A stretch of 64,000 nt of DNA from Phocoenobacter atlanticus subsp. cyclopteri (lineage in GTDB: Bacteria; Pseudomonadota; Gammaproteobacteria; Enterobacterales; Pasteurellaceae): contig NZ_CP074346.1 of assembly GCF_018343795.1 (NCBI RefSeq), forward strand, positions 1,860,001-1,924,000. The letters are read 5' to 3'. This document shows, in pieces, positions 34,236-42,397 of this stretch (position 1 is its first letter; every line of letters begins with the position of its first letter). The notes beneath the pieces were generated by a model. The model saw only the letters and a list, made by a program, of their open reading frames with translations. It searched no databases and was not told where the DNA came from. Made by a program: the position numbers and the translations under genes.

Positions 34236-34349
34236 CTTTTATCACTCACATATTTGAAAAGGAGGGGGAACATATTTAAATCAACTAAGGTATTTACTAA
34301 TTTCTAACTAGTATATGTAAACTAAAACTTAATTAATGAGGAAATCAAA

Positions 34350-35399
34350 ATGATTAAATCTAGAAAAATGTTAGCGAGTGTTTTAACTTCTTGTGTATTA
34401 GCTGCGGGTTTAGCAACAAATGCAATGGCAGATAATGCTAAAAAAACACATATTGATGTGATTGCGAAAGGTTTCCAACATCAATTCTGGAAAGCTGTTG
34501 AATTAGGTTCTAACAAAGCAGCAAAAGAATTAGGGATAGAAGTAACATTCCAAGGTCCAGATACAGAATCTAATATTGCGCAACAATTAGAATATTTAAA
34601 TACTGCAATAGCAGGAAAACCAGATGCTATCTGTCTTGCTGCTCTTGATACCAATGCGTCATTAGGTGCTATTTCTGAGGCACAAGATGAAGGTATTCCT
34701 ATCATTGGTTTTGACTCAGGTGTTCCTAATGCACCAGAAGGCGCGATTAAAGCAAATGCTTCAACAGATAACTATGCTGCAGGTGCATTAGCTGCAACTG
34801 AATTATTTAAACTTATCGAACCAAAAATCAAAGCAGCGAAAGAGCCTGTGAGAATTGGTGTTGTAACACAAGATTGGAATGGTGAGTCTGTTAAATCAAG
34901 AACAAAAGGTTTTGTTGATGAAGTAGTTAAGTTAGTTGGCAAAAATAATGTTTCAATTGAAGGACATGATGCACTTAGAAATGAGAATGATAAAGCGAAA
35001 GTAATCGTTGATATTGGTATTCCAGCAGAAGTTAAAGATGTGGATGCAGCAGCTGTTGCTTCAGCACTTCTTGAAAAAGAAGATCTAATTGCAATTTATG
35101 GTTCAAATGAATTTGCAGCAAATGCAATTATCACTGCTAATGAAGGCCTAGAAAAAATTGGTAAAGGTAAAGTCGTTGCAGTAGGTTTTGATGCAGGTAA
35201 AAAACAACTTGATGCCGTAAGAGCTGGACTATTTGCAGGTTCAATCACTCAAGATCCAGTACAAATTGGTTATAAAGCAGTTAAATTAGCTTATGATGCA
35301 TCTCACGGCAAAGCAGTGAAAGATGTAGATACTGGTGCTAAATGGTATAACTCTACAAATATGGATGATGCAGATATCAAACCTTGTTTATATGAGTAA
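34350..35399 (+). CDS. Periplasmic sugar-binding protein (RbsB type)
   Basis: Substrate-binding protein of the adjacent ABC importer, 349 residues. A signal peptide covers about residues 1-27 (AMA/DN). The mature part is a type I periplasmic-binding fold: HQFWKAVELGSNKAAKELG, DAICLAALDTN, IPIIGFDSG and VGFDAGKKQLDAVRAG. It is preceded by a 114-bp spacer with its own good ribosome binding site (GAGGAAATC), as expected for a component made in excess. Position between fucA and fucO suggests L-fucose binding; related families bind ribose, xylose or other monosaccharides. Confidence 0.92.
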   Translation: MIKSRKMLASVLTSCVLAAGLATNAMADNAKKTHIDVIAKGFQHQFWKAVELGSNKAAKELGIEVTFQGPDTESNIAQQLEYLNTAIAGKPDAICLAALDTNASLGAISEAQDEGIPIIGFDSGVPNAPEGAIKANASTDNYAAGALAATELFKLIEPKIKAAKEPVRIGVVTQDWNGESVKSRTKGFVDEVVKLVGKNNVSIEGHDALRNENDKAKVIVDIGIPAEVKDVDAAAVASALLEKEDLIAIYGSNEFAANAIITANEGLEKIGKGKVVAVGFDAGKKQLDAVRAGLFAGSITQDPVQIGYKAVKLAYDASHGKAVKDVDTGAKWYNSTNMDDADIKPCLYE

Positions 35400-35416
35400 G
35401 ATTACCTTATAAAAGA

Positions 35417-35454
35417 AAGCTAAAATTCACGAAAGTGGGTTTTAGCTTATTTTT
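35417..35454 (+). terminator. Hairpin after the binding-protein gene
   Basis: AAGCTAAAATTCAC (35417-35430), loop GAAA, and GTGGGTTTTAGCTT (35435-35448) form a long stem with two G-U pairs, followed by ATTTTT. It probably ends part of the transcripts, leaving fucO at a lower level. Confidence 0.7.
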
Positions 35455-35490
35455 AAAATTATAAAATATTTTATATTTTTAGGAGTTATT

Positions 35491-36642
35491 ATGGCAAATC
35501 GTATGATTTTAAATGAGACCAGCTATCACGGTAAAGGTGCAATCCAAAATATTGTCGTAGAAGCAAAGGCTCGTGGTTTCAAAAAAGCACTTGTTGTAAC
35601 AGACAAAGATCTCATTAAATTTAACGTCGCAAGTAAAGTAACCTCTCTTTTAGATGAAGCAGGTCTTGCGTATGAAATTTTTGATGAAGTAAAAGCAAAC
35701 CCAAGTGTTGATATTATCAAACGTGGTGTTGAGAAATTTAAACAAGCAGGTGCAGATTATTTAATTGCAATTGGTGGGGGTTCGCCTATCGATAGCTCAA
35801 AAGCAATCGGAATTATCATCAATAACCCTGAATTTAGCGATGTACTTTCCCTTGAAGGTGTTGCTCCAACCAAGAAAAAATGTGTACCAGTGATTGCTGT
35901 TGCAACAACAGCAGGTACAGCAGCAGAAGTTACCATTAACTATGTAATTACAGATGAAGCTAAAAAACGTAAATTTGTTTGTGTTGATGTAAATGATATT
36001 CCAGCGGTTGCAATTGTTGACCCTGATATGATGGCAAGTATGCCAAAAGGCTTAACCGCTGCAACAGGTATGGATGCATTAACACACGCCATTGAAGGTT
36101 ACATCACCAAAGCAGCGTGGGAGTTAACTGACGCATTACATTTAAAAGCGATTGAATTAATTTCTCGTTCATTACGTGGTTCTGTAAATGGCGAACCAGA
36201 AGGACGTGAAGGAATGGCATTAGGGCAATATGTTGCTGGAATGGGCTTCTCTAACGTAGGTTTAGGTGTGGTTCACTCAATGGCACACCCACTTTCAGCC
36301 TATTATGACACTCCACACGGTATTGCAAACGCTGTATTATTACCTTATGTAATGGAATTTAACAAAGATTACACGGGTGAAAAATACCGTGAAATTGCTC
36401 GTGCAATGGGAGTGAAAGGCGTTGATGAAATGTCGCAAGCTGAATATCGCAATGCGGCAGTTGAAGCAGTAAAACAACTGGCAAAAGATGTCGGTATCCC
36501 AGAAAAACTTTCAATGATTGATGTGAAAGAAGAAGATTTACCTGCACTTTCCGTTGATGCCTTTAACGATGTATGTACAGGAGGAAATCCAAGAGATTGT
36601 ACCGCAGAAGAAATTTTAGAAGTGTACAAAATTGCGTTCTAA
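35491..36642 (+). CDS. fucO: Lactaldehyde reductase
   Basis: Iron-dependent group III alcohol dehydrogenase, 383 residues; reduces L-lactaldehyde to L-1,2-propanediol and regenerates NAD+ in anaerobic fucose growth. The NAD-binding motif is IGGGSPIDSSKAIG near residue 95. Metal ligands lie in GMDALTHAIEGYI (Asp, His) and VVHSMAHPLSAYYDTPHG (two His). It closes the fuc locus and has its own AGGAG site. It is separated from the importer genes by a terminator-like hairpin. Confidence 0.96.
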   Translation: MANRMILNETSYHGKGAIQNIVVEAKARGFKKALVVTDKDLIKFNVASKVTSLLDEAGLAYEIFDEVKANPSVDIIKRGVEKFKQAGADYLIAIGGGSPIDSSKAIGIIINNPEFSDVLSLEGVAPTKKKCVPVIAVATTAGTAAEVTINYVITDEAKKRKFVCVDVNDIPAVAIVDPDMMASMPKGLTAATGMDALTHAIEGYITKAAWELTDALHLKAIELISRSLRGSVNGEPEGREGMALGQYVAGMGFSNVGLGVVHSMAHPLSAYYDTPHGIANAVLLPYVMEFNKDYTGEKYREIARAMGVKGVDEMSQAEYRNAAVEAVKQLAKDVGIPEKLSMIDVKEEDLPALSVDAFNDVCTGGNPRDCTAEEILEVYKIAF

Positions 36643-36693
36643 TATTCTTTTATAAGTGATTATATCACAGTAGGAATATATAAAAGACTACTT

Positions 36694-36738
36694 AAAAGTC
36701 CTTTAAATCCTTATATTTAAGGTTTTGAAGGACTTTTT
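36694..36738 (+). terminator. Terminator of fucO
   Basis: AAAAGTCCTT (36694-36703) and AAGGACTTTT (36728-36737) close a stem with an inner CCTTA/TAAGG pairing, ending in a T-run. Confidence 0.8.
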
Positions 36739-36827
36739 GCAAAAAAATAAAATAAAGTCACCGCTTATTTAGATAAATTTTCAGACGCAAACATTTACAT
36801 TTATTTACACTTCTTTATATTATAGAT

Positions 36828-36841
36828 TTAATCAAGATCAC
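36828..36841 (+). promoter_or_regulatory. FNR-like site upstream of nrdD
   Basis: TTAAT-CAAG-ATCAC matches the FNR consensus TTGAT-N4-ATCAA at 8 of 10 positions and lies about 105 bp before the nrdD start. The rest of the 304-bp spacer 36643-36946 holds the fucO terminator, an uptake-type motif near 36770 and AT-rich sequence. Anaerobic induction of nrdDG by FNR is known in E. coli; here it is inferred. Confidence 0.45.
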
Positions 36842-36946
36842 CATTAGTTGATCAAAAAAACAAACGAAAATTATCACTACTCTCTCTTGAAATGATAATC
36901 GTTGTTAGTATATATTAACCCTTTAAGTTTGTGCATTGAGGTGAAA

Positions 36947-39073
36947 ATGGGTAAATTTTTAGTTACAAAACGTGATGGCTCTCTGACAGAATTTGATATC
37001 ACACGTATTATTACAGCAATAAAAAATGCAACCAGATCTGTGGGTATTGATGATGAACATTATTGTTTAAGCATTAGCCAGCAAATTAGCAGTAAAATTA
37101 TCAATGATTATCAGCAAGGGATTGATATCAATAGTATTCAAAGTATTGTTGAAGATCATCTAATGCAAAGTTGTTACCCTCAGGTTGCTCGTGCTTATAT
37201 TGAATATCGCCACGATAGAGATATCGCTCGTGAAAAATGCTCCTTTTTAATGAAAGAAATTGAAGGGCTAATCGATCAAACCAACATTGCAGTACTCAAT
37301 GAAAATGCCAACAAAGATGCAAAAATTATTCCAACCCAACGTGATTTATTAGCGGGTATCGTGGCTAAGCATTATGCACAACGTTATATTTTGCCTCGTG
37401 ATGTGGTCAATGCTCACAATAGTGGCGAAATTCACTACCACGATTTAGATTACTCGCCATTTTTCCCAATGTTCAACTGTATGCTGGTTGATCTAAAAGG
37501 AATGCTAGAAAATGGCTTTAAAATGGGTAATTCTGAAATTGATACGCCTCGTTCAATCGGGACGGCAACGGCGATTACCGCCCAAATCATTGCCCAAGTA
37601 GCGAGCCACATTTACGGTGGAACAACCATCAATCGTATTGATGAAGTGCTTGCCCCTTATGTGGAAAAAAGCTATCAGAAACTCTTGAAAATCGCCCAAG
37701 AATGGCAAATTCCTAATCCACAAGGTTATGCTGATACTTTAATTGAAAAAGAGTGTTTTGACGCATTTCAGTCCCTTGAATATGAAATCAATACACTACA
37801 CACCGCAAATGGTCAGACGCCTTTTGTCACTTTAGGTTTTGGGTTAGGAACAAGCTGGCAAGCTCGTTTAATTCAAAAATCTATTTTGAAAAATCGTATT
37901 CGTGGCTTAGGTACAAATCATAAAACACCGATTTTTCCTAAATTAGTTTTTACCTTAAAACGTGGTTTAAACCTTGAAAATGGCGATCCAAATTATGATA
38001 TCAAAAAACTCGCCTTAGAATGTGCCTCTAAACGAATGTACCCTGATATTCTCAATTATGATAAATTGATTGAAATCACAGGCTCATTTAAAGCCCCAAT
38101 GGGTTGTCGTAGTTTCTTAAATTTTTATGAAGAAAACGGCGAGCAAATTCACGATGGACGCAATAATTTAGGTGTGGTTAGCATTAACTTACCTCGTATT
38201 GCGTTAGAGTCTAAACGGAATGAAACTACATTTTTTGAGCTACTTGATAAGCGATTAAATATTGCCAAAAAAGCACTAATGACTCGCATTGCTCGTCTTG
38301 AAAATACCAAAGCGCGTGTTGCCCCAATTTTATATATGGAAGGGGCGTGTGGCGTACGTTTAAAAGCAGAAGATAATGTTGCCCAATTATTTAAAAATGG
38401 TAGAGCATCCATTTCTTTGGGCTATATCGGCATTTTTGAGACCATCAACGCATTGTATGGCGACACCCATATTTATGACGATGAAAGATTACGTCAAAAA
38501 GGCTTAAAAATCGTGGAATATTTAAGTAATGCAACCAAACAATGGAAAGAGGAAACGGGCTACGCATTTAGTTTATATTCCACACCAAGTGAAAATTTAT
38601 GTGACCGCTTCTGTCGTTTAGATGCCAAACAATTTGGTGTTATTAAAGGGGTAACGGATAAAGGTTACTACACCAACAGCTATCATTTAGATGTTGAAAA
38701 GAAAGTCAATCCATACGATAAATTAGATTTTGAAATGCCTTATCCAGCCCTCGCAAGTGGTGGTTTTATTTGTTATGGCGAATACCCAAATATTCAGCAT
38801 AACCTAAAAGCATTAGAAGATGTGTGGGATTACAGCTACGACCGAGTGCCTTACTACGGCACGAATACGCCAATTGATGAATGCTATGAATGTGGATTTA
38901 GTGGCGAATTTGAGTGTACCAGCAAAGGGTTCACTTGCCCTAAATGTGGCAACCACGATAGCAATAAAGTTTCGGTCACTCGCCGAGTTTGTGGTTATTT
39001 GGGTAGCCCTGATGCACGTCCATTTAATGCAGGCAAGCAAGAAGAAGTGAAACGTCGAGTGAAACATTTGTAA
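36947..39073 (+). CDS. nrdD: Anaerobic ribonucleoside-triphosphate reductase
   Basis: Glycyl-radical enzyme that makes dNTPs without oxygen. It has about 708 residues from the ATG at 36947, which is preceded by GAGG; an in-frame TTG at 36902 is too far upstream and has no site. The N-terminal ATP-cone is VTKRDGSLTEFDITRI. Near the C-terminus a zinc ribbon has CYECGFSGEFEC and CPKCG. The radical loop RRVCGYLGSPDARPFNAGK has the glycine at about residue 683. It is followed by its activase nrdG. Confidence 0.97.
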   Translation: MGKFLVTKRDGSLTEFDITRIITAIKNATRSVGIDDEHYCLSISQQISSKIINDYQQGIDINSIQSIVEDHLMQSCYPQVARAYIEYRHDRDIAREKCSFLMKEIEGLIDQTNIAVLNENANKDAKIIPTQRDLLAGIVAKHYAQRYILPRDVVNAHNSGEIHYHDLDYSPFFPMFNCMLVDLKGMLENGFKMGNSEIDTPRSIGTATAITAQIIAQVASHIYGGTTINRIDEVLAPYVEKSYQKLLKIAQEWQIPNPQGYADTLIEKECFDAFQSLEYEINTLHTANGQTPFVTLGFGLGTSWQARLIQKSILKNRIRGLGTNHKTPIFPKLVFTLKRGLNLENGDPNYDIKKLALECASKRMYPDILNYDKLIEITGSFKAPMGCRSFLNFYEENGEQIHDGRNNLGVVSINLPRIALESKRNETTFFELLDKRLNIAKKALMTRIARLENTKARVAPILYMEGACGVRLKAEDNVAQLFKNGRASISLGYIGIFETINALYGDTHIYDDERLRQKGLKIVEYLSNATKQWKEETGYAFSLYSTPSENLCDRFCRLDAKQFGVIKGVTDKGYYTNSYHLDVEKKVNPYDKLDFEMPYPALASGGFICYGEYPNIQHNLKALEDVWDYSYDRVPYYGTNTPIDECYECGFSGEFECTSKGFTCPKCGNHDSNKVSVTRRVCGYLGSPDARPFNAGKQEEVKRRVKHL

Positions 39074-39089
39074 ATTTTATCAACAATGT

Positions 39090-39099
39090 GACCGCTTGT
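39090..39099 (-). repeat. DNA uptake signal between nrdD and nrdG
   Basis: GACCGCTTGT, the exact reverse complement of ACAAGCGGTC, with TTTGTAAATTTTAT alongside. Confidence 0.75.
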
Positions 39100-39123
39100 T
39101 TTAAGAAAAATATTAAGTAAAAA

Positions 39124-39597
39124 ATGAATTATTTACAATATTATCCCATTGATGTGGTAAATGGAGAGGGGACAAGATGTACCCTTTTTGTTAGTGGTTG
39201 CACGCACTATTGCAAAGGGTGTTACAACCAAAAAAGCTGGTCTTTTGATGCTGGCATTTTGTTTGATGAGACAATGGCACAGCAAATTATCAACGATCTC
39301 AATGATACTCGGATTAAACGACAAGGCTTAACCCTTTCTGGTGGCGACCCCTTACATCCAAGAAATATTGAAACCTTATTACCTTTGGTAAAACGTGTCA
39401 AAGCAGAATGTAAAGGTAAGGACATTTGGGTTTGGACAGGCTATCAATTAGCAGAGTTAGATGATTATCAGCGTCAAATGTTACCCTATATTGATGTACT
39501 GATTGATGGTAAATTTATTCAAGATCAAGCCGATCCAAGCCTAATTTGGCGAGGATCAGCTAATCAAGTTATTTATCGTTTTAATGATAGTCATTAA
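39124..39597 (+). CDS. nrdG: Anaerobic ribonucleotide reductase-activating protein
   Basis: Radical-SAM enzyme that installs the glycyl radical in NrdD. It has 157 residues. The Fe-S cluster motif is CTHYCKGC (Cys26, Cys30, Cys33). SGGDPLHPRN is the glycine-rich SAM-binding loop. It starts 50 bp after nrdD; an uptake motif lies in the spacer. It converges on the gmhB-like gene with no clear terminator between. Confidence 0.97.
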   Translation: MNYLQYYPIDVVNGEGTRCTLFVSGCTHYCKGCYNQKSWSFDAGILFDETMAQQIINDLNDTRIKRQGLTLSGGDPLHPRNIETLLPLVKRVKAECKGKDIWVWTGYQLAELDDYQRQMLPYIDVLIDGKFIQDQADPSLIWRGSANQVIYRFNDSH

Positions 39598-39622
39598 ATA
39601 ATAAATTGTCTTAAAATTCAAA

Positions 39623-40162
39623 CTAATCCCAATTTTCAATCACTTCACTAGCTTCTAATAGTGATTTAACAAAAGTTGTTTTTTCTTTTAAATGATCGGG
39701 CATATTGTGATATTCACCTTCTCCGTGTTTATTTTCTACTAAAATTAAACGACAACCCGCATCATAACCTGCTTGCATATCTCGTTCATAATCGCCAATA
39801 AACACCGCTTCATTTGGCTCAACATTAAAATGAGCTAACAATTCTAATAGCATTCCTGGATTTGGTTTACGGCGAGGATCGTTATTGTCAAAACTCGGAC
39901 AATAAACGATTTTATCAATATCGCCCCCATTCGCACGTAATTCTTTCAGCATTTTATCGTGAATGGCATTTAAATCAGCGACAGTAAAACGTCCACGATC
40001 AATATGTGATTGATTAGTAGCAATCGCTGTGATGTAGCCTGCTTTTTTGAAGTTTGCTATTGCTTCAATTACTCCATCAATAAATTCAAATTCATCAGGA
40101 TTTTCTACCCATTTTAGCTCTTTATTAATAACACCATCACGGTCTAAAATGATTAATTTCAT
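39623..40162 (-). CDS. gmhB: HAD-family heptose-bisphosphate phosphatase (GmhB-like)
   Basis: Predicted D-glycero-D-manno-heptose 1,7-bisphosphate 7-phosphatase of lipopolysaccharide core heptose synthesis, or a related HAD-IIIA phosphatase. It has about 179 residues from the ATG at 40162; a GTG lies four codons upstream. Motif I is LDRDGVIN (Asp7, Asp9), motif II ATNQS, motif III RRKPNPGML and motif IV IGDYERDMQAG. The zinc-binding loop of classical GmhB (C-x-H ... C-x-C) is missing: only YCPSFDNNDPRRKP is seen. The exact substrate is therefore less certain. It is divergent from the aga locus. Confidence 0.75.
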   Translation of the reverse strand: MKLIILDRDGVINKELKWVENPDEFEFIDGVIEAIANFKKAGYITAIATNQSHIDRGRFTVADLNAIHDKMLKELRANGGDIDKIVYCPSFDNNDPRRKPNPGMLLELLAHFNVEPNEAVFIGDYERDMQAGYDAGCRLILVENKHGEGEYHNMPDHLKEKTTFVKSLLEASEVIENWD

Positions 40163-40201
40163 AACAAATCTCACTCTTTAACATTTAATAACATTATTTT
40201 T

Positions 40202-40217
40202 TGTCAATTGTATCACA
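40202..40217 (+). promoter_or_regulatory. CRP-like site upstream of agaR
   Basis: TGTCA-ATTGTA-TCACA matches 9 of 10 CRP half-site positions. It is centred about 60 bp before the predicted transcription start of the aga promoter, which is the class I spacing. Confidence 0.7.
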
Positions 40218-40233
40218 AAAATGATATTTTTTG

Positions 40234-40262
40234 TTGAAAATAGTGTTTTTTTTATTTATATT
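40234..40262 (+). promoter_or_regulatory. Predicted aga operon promoter
   Basis: TTGAAA (40234-40239), a 17-bp spacer and TATATT (40257-40262), upstream of agaR. Confidence 0.6.
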
Positions 40263-40330
40263 GTAGTCATAAAACACACAAATTAGTTTTTTTAAAAATT
40301 TTAACACTCGTTATTATAATTGGCATAAAA

Positions 40331-41116
40331 ATGAAAAAATTACCTGTACAACGTAGAGCAGAAATTTTAAATTATTTACGACAAGGTGTTATGTCTTCTC
40401 CAATACAACTTGCGGAGTTATTTGGTGTTTCGGTTATGACGATTCACCGTGATCTTAAACAATTAGATGCTGAAGGATATTTAAGCAAACAACACGGTGG
40501 AGCTGTTATTAATCAAAGATATTTCTTGTCTGCTAGTATGGAAAAGAGAACAACAATACATACAAAAGCAAAACAAGTAATTGGAAAATTTGTAGCAACA
40601 AAGCTTATTGATCCAAATATTGATTCTATTGTGATTGATTCTGGTTCAACTACTTTGGCATTAGTGGAAAAATTACCCGATACGCCGATGACAGTAATGG
40701 TAAATGGAGTTGAATATTTAGCTATTTTAGCCCAGCATAAACAAACAAGTGTTTATTCTTTAGGGGGCAGATTAAATTCCAACATTATGGCTTTTGAAGG
40801 ATCTGTGGCTTGCGATATGTTATCCAAATGTCATTTTACTAAAGCTTTTATTGGTACAAATGGTATTGATTTGGATGCAGGTTTTTCTACTACAGACACT
40901 GCTAATGCACAATTAACACGACTAATGGCACAGCAAGCCAAAGAAGTTTATGTTTTGGCGGATCTCTCTAAATTTGGTCAATGTGCCTTTGCTTCTTTTA
41001 TGAACTTTGAAGATATTACTGGAATAGTAACAGAAAAAGGGGTCTCCGAAGAATTTCGTACTATTCTGAAACAAAATAATGTACAACTTTTTGAGGTAGA
41101 AAATGATGAATGTTAA
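40331..41116 (+). CDS. agaR: DeoR-family regulator of the aga genes
   Basis: Transcriptional repressor, 261 residues. The helix-turn-helix is SSPIQLAELFGVSVMTIHRD followed by GYLSKQHGGA. The sensor domain has VIDSGSTTLAL and FIGTNGIDLDAGFST. It is the first gene of the operon it probably controls. Its last 14 bases overlap the start of the next gene, so expression is coupled. AgaR of E. coli represses the N-acetylgalactosamine genes; the same role is inferred from context. Confidence 0.85.
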   Translation: MKKLPVQRRAEILNYLRQGVMSSPIQLAELFGVSVMTIHRDLKQLDAEGYLSKQHGGAVINQRYFLSASMEKRTTIHTKAKQVIGKFVATKLIDPNIDSIVIDSGSTTLALVEKLPDTPMTVMVNGVEYLAILAQHKQTSVYSLGGRLNSNIMAFEGSVACDMLSKCHFTKAFIGTNGIDLDAGFSTTDTANAQLTRLMAQQAKEVYVLADLSKFGQCAFASFMNFEDITGIVTEKGVSEEFRTILKQNNVQLFEVENDEC

Positions 41117-42383
41117 TCCAATTCAACAACGTATCAACGACCACAAAGCCACAGGTAAAGGTGGAGTGGTTTCTGTATGCAGTGCAAATCCTGATGTAAT
41201 TATTGCCGCTGCAAAATTAGCTGAGCAGTATCAAGATTTATTGCTTGTTGAATCCACATCAAACCAAGTGGATCAATTTGGTGGCTATACAGGAATGAAA
41301 CCTGTTGAATTTGTTGCTTATGTGAAAAAACTCTTAAAAGAGAATAACCTATCAGATGAAAAACTTGTGTTAGGTGGCGATCATCTAGGTCCTAATGCGT
41401 GGCAAGATTTAGATAGTGTTACTGCGATGAATCATTCAGAAGAATTAATTCGTCATTACGTAAGTGCAGGGTATCAAAAAATTCACTTAGATTGCAGTAT
41501 GTCTTGCTCTGATGATCCTGTTCCTTTAACCGATGAAATTGTGGCAGAGCGTGCGGCTCGCCTATGTAAAATTGCAGAAGACACTGCAAAAGCAACCAAT
41601 CAGCCACACGATATTGTTTATATTATTGGTACCGAAGTTCCAGTTCCAGGTGGTGCACAAGAAGATTTAGATGTTGTTACCCCAACTACACCAGAAGCAG
41701 CTCGCACCACTTATCAAGTTCATAAAGCCATTTTTGAAAAACACGGTTTAGGCGATGTATGGTCAAGAATAGTTGGCTTAGTAGTGCAACCAGGGGTTGA
41801 ATTTGATCATCATAGTGTAGTGGATTATACACCTGAAAAAGCGGACAAATTATCAGCTCTGGCAAATGAATTCCCTAATGCAACCTTTGAAGCACATTCG
41901 ACTGACTACCAAAAACCGCTTGCTTTCCAACATTTAGTGCGTGATCACTTTGCGATTTTAAAAGTAGGGCCAGCGTTAACTTTTGCATTGCGTGAGGCTT
42001 ATTTTGCTCTTGATCATATCGCACAAGATATGCAATTAGGAGTATCTTCATTTAAAGCAATCCTTGAAGAAATAATGATGGAAAAACCAAAATATTGGAA
42101 AAAATATTATTTAGGTAATGAACAAGAACAACGTATCGCTCGTGCATACAGCTTATCGGATCGTTGCCGTTACTACTTACCAGAACCAAAATTACAACAA
42201 GTTATCAGTGAAATGAAAACTGCCTTTGCGGGAAAAACCATTCCATTAGGTTTATTAAAACAATATATGCCTGCGGAATTTGATGCCGTACGTGAAGGTA
42301 AAATTAAAGGGAAATTTGAAGATTTAGTACATTTTCATATTCAGTTGGCACTCTTGCCATACTATGAAGCAGCTAAAATTTAA
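41103..42383 (+). CDS. kbaZ: D-tagatose-1,6-bisphosphate aldolase subunit KbaZ/AgaZ
   Basis: Member of the GatZ/KbaZ family, 426 residues, the size of E. coli KbaZ. Landmarks are GKGGVVSVCSANPDVI, LVLGGDHLGPNAWQ, HLDCSMSC and VYIIGTEVPVPGGA. These proteins stabilise and activate the catalytic KbaY/GatY aldolase and have little activity alone. No KbaY/GatY gene is present in the window, so the partner must be encoded elsewhere. The start overlaps agaR; GAGG lies seven bases before the first ATG, and a second ATG follows at once. Confidence 0.92.
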   Translation: MMNVNPIQQRINDHKATGKGGVVSVCSANPDVIIAAAKLAEQYQDLLLVESTSNQVDQFGGYTGMKPVEFVAYVKKLLKENNLSDEKLVLGGDHLGPNAWQDLDSVTAMNHSEELIRHYVSAGYQKIHLDCSMSCSDDPVPLTDEIVAERAARLCKIAEDTAKATNQPHDIVYIIGTEVPVPGGAQEDLDVVTPTTPEAARTTYQVHKAIFEKHGLGDVWSRIVGLVVQPGVEFDHHSVVDYTPEKADKLSALANEFPNATFEAHSTDYQKPLAFQHLVRDHFAILKVGPALTFALREAYFALDHIAQDMQLGVSSFKAILEEIMMEKPKYWKKYYLGNEQEQRIARAYSLSDRCRYYLPEPKLQQVISEMKTAFAGKTIPLGLLKQYMPAEFDAVREGKIKGKFEDLVHFHIQLALLPYYEAAKI

Positions 42384-42397
42384 GGGAGCTAAGAACA

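Noticed and set aside
36369-36629. Antisense open frames within fucO and other highly expressed genes (for example 10051-10320, 10797-11060)
   Set aside because: They are shadows of codon usage on the coding strand, with no ribosome binding sites and no recognisable domains.
36902-36946. A longer nrdD start at an upstream TTG
   Set aside because: It has no ribosome binding site, and the ATG at 36947 fits family length and the GAGG site.
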